47,032 nt of DNA from a virus: positions 1 to 47,032 of IMG/VR virus record IMGVR_UViG_3300008448_000156. One strand, written 5' to 3'. The notes beneath the pieces were generated by a model. The model did not search any database, was not told where the DNA came from, and was given only the letters and a program-made list of their open reading frames with translations. The position numbers were made by a program, and so were the translations under genes. How positions within the stretch are numbered: position 1 is the stretch's first letter; every line of letters starts with the position of its first letter. This document shows, one piece after another, positions 47,008 to 47,032 of this stretch.

Positions 47008-47032
47008 CACTGAATCTCCTGAACAATAAAAA

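Noticed and set aside
1-47032. Prophage or temperate phage interpretation
   Set aside because: No integrase, excisionase, attachment-site-like duplication, parA/parB or CI-Cro pair is visible; only one simple HTH protein and one HTH-DUF3310 protein occur. The unseen part of the genome could change this.

Overview
The window is part of a tailed-phage genome (Caudoviricetes). It is most likely a podovirus-like lytic phage of a Gram-negative, possibly freshwater betaproteobacterial, host. The phage assignment rests on recognisable terminase, portal, DNA polymerase, primase-helicase, tail nozzle, internal virion, tail fibre, holin and endolysin proteins, all densely packed with short overlaps. 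Podovirus architecture is inferred because the order nozzle, GNAT-like core protein, Ala/Gly-rich core protein, transglycosylase core protein, giant core protein matches T7 genes 12 to 16, and no tape measure, sheath or baseplate gene is visible. The host guess is weak. It rests on sigma70-type promoters, a boxA-like sequence resembling proteobacterial rRNA leaders, and exported Cys-rich proteins with Sec signals. There is no integrase, excisionase, tRNA, CRISPR array or phage RNA polymerase gene in the window.

Layout. (1) Positions 1-5450, minus strand: small terminase, a small ORF and large terminase, then a rho-independent terminator immediately followed by a sigma70-like promoter. After these come two small genes, the portal, a 71-aa gene and the first 20 codons of a gene cut by the window edge. 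(2) Positions 5451-7077: divergent control region with promoters, a boxA-like site, two terminators, two small genes, one copy of a duplicated gene, and a largely non-coding 0.67-kb stretch carrying an AATAATCTAA repeat array and several TGTAAAGT motifs. (3) Positions 5773-25010, plus strand: early and replication genes. These are a run of small proteins, a MoxR AAA+ / DUF3150-like / HExxH-VWA cassette, further small proteins, family A DNA polymerase, a PD-(D/E)XK nuclease with a Cys cluster, a VRR-NUC nuclease, an SNF2-like helicase, a Cys-containing putative ssDNA-binding protein, an HTH protein and an AEP primase-DUF927 helicase fusion. (4) Positions 25007-47007, minus strand: late genes, read from the right. 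They run tail-fibre chaperone-like, tail fibre, small proteins, exported Cys-rich proteins, lysis block (coiled-coil membrane protein, DUF4337, holin, endolysin), nozzle-like protein, and the internal virion proteins ending in a 2779-aa polyvalent-type protein.

The two minus-strand blocks would form one late operon if the molecule is circular or circularly permuted. The scaffold, major capsid and head-tail adaptor genes missing here would then lie beyond the two window ends. The early and late blocks converge at 25007-25010 with interlocked stop codons and no obvious terminator. Several gene starts were moved from the longest open frame to an ATG or GTG with a good Shine-Dalgarno sequence, and five genes too short for routine ORF calling were added (6102-6266, 6308-6403, 7976-8056, 14532-14642, 44930-45079).
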